This document shows, in pieces, positions 61,038 through 64,000 of a DNA stretch of 64,000 bases. Below the pieces are notes generated by a model. It was not told the DNA's origin, ran no database searches, and worked only from the letters and a program-made list of their open reading frames with translations. Origin of the DNA: Candidatus Promineifilum breve. Its GTDB lineage: Bacteria; Chloroflexota; Anaerolineae; Promineifilales; Promineifilaceae. The translations under genes were made by a program, and so were the position numbers. Location: contig NZ_LN890655.1 of assembly GCF_900066015.1 (NCBI RefSeq), positions 868,001-932,000 of the forward strand, read 5' to 3'. Positions within the stretch are counted from its first letter, which is position 1. Each line of letters starts with the position of its first letter.

Positions 61038-63632
61038 TTACATTTCTTTGCTGGTGTAGCGCTGCTTCCACTCGTACAGCTTATTGATGGCCTGCAACGG
61101 CGTCAGGGCGTTGACATCCAGCGCGGCCAACTCGTCAAGGATGGGGCTGGATTCGGGGAAGAGGGCGATCTGCTGGCCGGTCGACAGGCGGCTCGGCTCG
61201 ACGGCCGCCGTTGGCGCGTGGCGCTCCAGGTCCTTCAAGATTTCGTTGGCCCGCAGGATCACGTCGCGCGGCAGCCCGGCCAACTGGGCGACGTGGATGC
61301 CGTAGCTGCGATCCGCCCCGCCGGGCACGATGCGGTGCAAAAAGGTCACCTCGCCCCCCTCCTCGGCGACATCGACGTTGTAGTTGGCGACGTTGGGCAG
61401 CAGGTCGGCCAGGCCGATCAACTCGTGGTAGTGGGTGGCGAAGAGCGTGCGCGGATTGAGGCGCGGGTGATTGTGCAGGAATTCGACGATGGCCCAGGCC
61501 AGCGACATGCCGTCATAGGTGCTGGTGCCGCGGCCGATCTCATCGAGGATGAGCAGCGACCGGTGGGTGGCGTGGTGGAGTATTTCGGCCGTCTCCACCA
61601 TCTCGACCATGAACGTCGAGCGCCCGGCGTGGAGTTCGTCGTGCGCCCCGATGCGGGTGAAGATGCGGTCGACCAGGCCGATGGTGGCCGACGAGGCGGG
61701 GACGAAGCTGCCGATCTGGGCCATCAGGGCGATGAGCGCCACCTGTCGCAAATAGGTGGATTTACCGCTCATGTTGGGGCCAGTGATGATCTGGATCAGC
61801 GAGGCGTCGTCGAAGTGAGCATCGTTGGGCACGAAGCGCGCCCCACGCGGCGCGCCGGCCACCCCGCCGCGGCCGAGCGCGCCTTCGACCACGGGATGCC
61901 GCCCGTTCTCGATATGCAGGCCGATGCCGTCGGTCAACACGGGGCGGACGTAGGCGTTCAAGGCCGCCACCTCGGCCAGCGCCGCGGCCACGTCCAGCTC
62001 GGCCAGCGCCGCGGCCGTGGCCAGGACGCGCTCGCCGAAGCCGCCAACGAACTGGGTCAATTCGGCGAACAGCCGCCGCTCGATTTGCAGGATGCGCTCC
62101 TCGGCGTTGAGGATGAGCGTCTCGTACTCCTTCAGTTCGGGCGTGATGTAGCGCTCGGCGTTGGTCAGCGTTTGCTTGCGGATGAAATCGCCGGGCACGA
62201 GCTTGGTGTTGGCGTGGGTCACTTCCAGGTAGTAGCCGAAAACCTTGTTGAAGCCGACCTTGAGCGACGGGATGCCCGTCCGCTCCCGTTCGCGCGGCTC
62301 CAGTTCGGCCACCCATTCGCGGGCGTGGGCCGAGGTGTTGACCACGCCATCTAGTTCGGCTGAAAAACCGGGACGAATGAAGCCGCTGCGGTTCACGTTG
62401 GCCGGGGGATCGTCGCGCAGCGCCCGGCCAATCGTCGCCACGACCTCGGCGCACGGGTCGAGGCGGGCCTCGGCCGCGCTGAGGGCCGGGACATCGGTAA
62501 TAAGACCACGGACGCGGCCGACAGCCGCCAGCCCCAAACCGATCTGTTCCACGTCGCGCGGCGTGGCCCGGCCGCCCAGCACGCGGTTGATCAGCCGCTC
62601 CAGGTCGGGCAAGCCCTTCAGCGCCGCCCGCAACTCGGCCCGCAGCCGGGCGTTGCCGGCCAACGTCTCTACCTGATCGAGCCGCCGGTCGATCGCATCA
62701 CGATTCAATAGGGGTTGCGTCAGGCGTTGGCGTAGCAGCCGCGCGCCCATCGCCGTCACCGTCTTGTTCAGGATGGACAGCAGCGTCCCGTCGCGGCCGT
62801 TGGTGTCGCTCTCGGTCAGTTCCAGGTTGCGCCGCGTGGCCTCGCTGAGGGCCATGTAGCCGTCGGTGGTGTAGGTCGTCAGCCGTTGCATCTGGCCCAC
62901 GCTGCCGCGTTGCGTCTCTTGCAGGTAGTGGAGCATGGCCCCGGCGGCGCGGGTCGCCAGCGGCTTGTGCTCGATGCCGAAGGCGTCGAGTGTGGTCACG
63001 CCGAAGTGGCGCAGCAGCGTCTGGCGGGCCAGCCCCAGGTCGAAGCGGCGGGCGGGCAGCCGGCTGATGGTCTTGACGGCGGCAAAATCGACGGCCATTT
63101 CCTCGGCCACCAATAGCTCGACCGGGGCCAGGCGGGCCAATTCGCCGGCCAGGGCGCGCAGATCGGGCAGTTGGCCGGCGGCAAATTCGCCGGTGGTGAT
63201 GTCGGCGTAGGCCAGCCCGGCGCGGCCGTCGTCCAGCACGACGGCGGCCAGATAGTTGTTGCGCCCGGCCTCCAGCATCCCGGCCTCGACCACCGTGCCG
63301 GCGGTGAAGACGCGCACCACTTCGCGCGGCATCAGGCCGTTGACCAACTGGGTGCTGACCTGCTCGCACAGGGCGATCTTGTACCCCTTGGCGATGAGGC
63401 GGGCGATGTAGTTTTCGGCGGCGTGGTGGGGCACGCCGGCCATGGGCACGCGGTTTTCCTTGCCCATCGGCCGGCTGGTCAGCACCAGATCAAGCTCGCG
63501 GGCCACGGTGGCGGCGTCGTCGTCGAACGTCTCGTAGAAGTCGCCCATGCGAAAGAAGACGATGGCGTCCGGGTGCTGGGCGCGCACATCGAGGTATTGC
63601 TGGCGGCTAGGGGTGACGTGTTCGGCCGACAT
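61038..63632 (-). CDS. mutS: DNA mismatch repair protein MutS
   Basis: 864 residues. Mismatch-binding Phe-x-Glu in FFRMGDFYETFDDDA (about 32-38), full connector, core and clamp regions, Walker A GPNMSGKSTYLRQ (about 618), Walker B LLILDEIGRGTSTYDGMSLA, and the short helix-turn-helix C-terminus (LQAINKLYEWKQRY). It recognises mispairs with MutL. The start ATG 63632 lies next to the microrepeat locus. Confidence 0.97.
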   Translation of the reverse strand: MSAEHVTPSRQQYLDVRAQHPDAIVFFRMGDFYETFDDDAATVARELDLVLTSRPMGKENRVPMAGVPHHAAENYIARLIAKGYKIALCEQVSTQLVNGLMPREVVRVFTAGTVVEAGMLEAGRNNYLAAVVLDDGRAGLAYADITTGEFAAGQLPDLRALAGELARLAPVELLVAEEMAVDFAAVKTISRLPARRFDLGLARQTLLRHFGVTTLDAFGIEHKPLATRAAGAMLHYLQETQRGSVGQMQRLTTYTTDGYMALSEATRRNLELTESDTNGRDGTLLSILNKTVTAMGARLLRQRLTQPLLNRDAIDRRLDQVETLAGNARLRAELRAALKGLPDLERLINRVLGGRATPRDVEQIGLGLAAVGRVRGLITDVPALSAAEARLDPCAEVVATIGRALRDDPPANVNRSGFIRPGFSAELDGVVNTSAHAREWVAELEPRERERTGIPSLKVGFNKVFGYYLEVTHANTKLVPGDFIRKQTLTNAERYITPELKEYETLILNAEERILQIERRLFAELTQFVGGFGERVLATAAALAELDVAAALAEVAALNAYVRPVLTDGIGLHIENGRHPVVEGALGRGGVAGAPRGARFVPNDAHFDDASLIQIITGPNMSGKSTYLRQVALIALMAQIGSFVPASSATIGLVDRIFTRIGAHDELHAGRSTFMVEMVETAEILHHATHRSLLILDEIGRGTSTYDGMSLAWAIVEFLHNHPRLNPRTLFATHYHELIGLADLLPNVANYNVDVAEEGGEVTFLHRIVPGGADRSYGIHVAQLAGLPRDVILRANEILKDLERHAPTAAVEPSRLSTGQQIALFPESSPILDELAALDVNALTPLQAINKLYEWKQRYTSKEM

Positions 63633-63643
63633 AGTAAGAGAAG

Positions 63644-63793
63644 AGAATCCACAGATTACACAGATTACACAGATTTCACAGATTGATAAGAGGTATTATC
63701 CGCGGATTGGGCAGATTGGGCAGATTTCTTTTTATGCCGAACGCGGGGAGAATTTTTATCTGTGAAATCTGTGTAATCTGTGGATTTCTTATT
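63644..63793. repeat. Gene-less inverted microrepeat locus of CACAGATT units
   Basis: Left arm about 63644-63685 (four CACAGATTA/T units) and right arm about 63750-63793 (TCTGTGAAATCTGTGTAATC and following, three units) are inverted. Between them is a second array of GGGCAGATT units (63698-63729). It fills the 162-bp gap between mutS and the next leftward gene; there is no ORF inside. Confidence 0.92.
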
Positions 63794-63794
63794 C

Positions 63795-64000
63795 TTAAAC
63801 TGAGAGGTTATAGACCTCGTGAAGTGTTCGCTTAACAGCTTCCCAGGTGGGGGCCACGGGCGGCAGGGTCGGCGCGGGCAAGCCCTGATCCTTGAAGCCG
63901 GAGGAAGTCATCAGGCAGACCACCGGGCCATCGAAGCGCAGACCGGCCGCGGCCGCCTGGCGCAAGCCCGCTGCCCCGGCCGCGCCGGAGAATTCGGCCC
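63795..64000 (-). CDS. Threonine synthase-like PLP enzyme, C-terminal end
   Basis: The leftward frame enters from the right edge and stops at TAA (63797-63795). About 67 residues are visible: AEFSGAAGAAGLRQAAAAGL, GPVVCLMTSSGFKDQGLP and the tail WEAVKRTLHEVYNLSV. The S/G-AA-x-GLR helix and VVCLMTSSGFKD strand-loop are typical of the C-terminal part of threonine synthase and related fold-type II PLP enzymes. The catalytic lysine is outside the window. Confidence 0.65.
   Translation of the reverse strand, partial: AEFSGAAGAAGLRQAAAAGLRFDGPVVCLMTSSGFKDQGLPAPTLPPVAPTWEAVKRTLHEVYNLSV

Overview
The window looks like a G+C-rich chromosome segment from a filamentous-type Chloroflexota bacterium (Anaerolineae/Caldilineae-like; a Promineifilum relative is possible, but this is an impression from protein style, not a search). 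The signs are lipoproteins with long Thr/Pro 'TATPT' linkers, secreted proteins with SdrD-B-like and PPC-like domains, DUF433/DUF5615 pairs, a GxxExxY gene, and many short palindromic repeats between genes. It carries about 57 protein genes, tightly packed, with no rRNA, tRNA or CRISPR array that I can see.

Layout. 1-7.6 kb: end of a DinB-like gene, then a leftward aromatic amino acid block: an Lrp regulator, a PLP aminotransferase, 4-hydroxyphenylpyruvate dioxygenase, a GxxExxY nuclease-like gene inside 48-bp inverted repeats, homogentisate dioxygenase, a flavin reductase-like protein, a GNAT enzyme and a PhyH dioxygenase. 7.8-12.6 kb: a lipoprotein, a LuxR-type regulator, an HtrA-like protease without export signal, and a REC-GAF-PAS regulator. 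12.8-25.5 kb: a peptide-type binding lipoprotein, rsmG, recF, an SppA-like protease, a large DUF4350-like envelope protein, a sulfatase-fold enzyme, lgt, guaB and rarD. 25.5-35.2 kb: a DUF433 antitoxin with a truncated DUF5615 toxin, purB, a metzincin-like protease, HD and M20 enzymes, an aldo/keto reductase, an intact DUF433/DUF5615 pair and a STAND-like NTPase with an effector-associated-type N-terminus.

35.4-45.9 kb: a GH1 glucosidase coupled to a polytopic subtilase, a thiolase, a small secreted protein behind a long leader with a coupled 40-codon ORF, hutH divergent from holB, an M50-like membrane protein and an inositol-phosphatase family enzyme. 46-52.7 kb: a lipoprotein, an acidic-tailed membrane protein, and a coupled four-gene set (coiled coil; roadblock-like plus TM plus SH3-like; degenerate histidine kinase; cysteine-less thioredoxin-like). 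52.6-64 kb: fabH, a secreted gluzincin, YtxH, an Nfu_N-like protein, aspS, a UvrA-like ABC protein, mutS and the end of a threonine-synthase-like gene.

The most unusual content is (i) the GxxExxY gene bounded by inverted microrepeat arms and sitting between two genes of one pathway, plus several gene-less loci of the same architecture, (ii) the coupled four-gene roadblock-like cassette with apparently non-catalytic partners, and (iii) the STAND-like NTPase with a broken P-loop beside a toxin-antitoxin pair.
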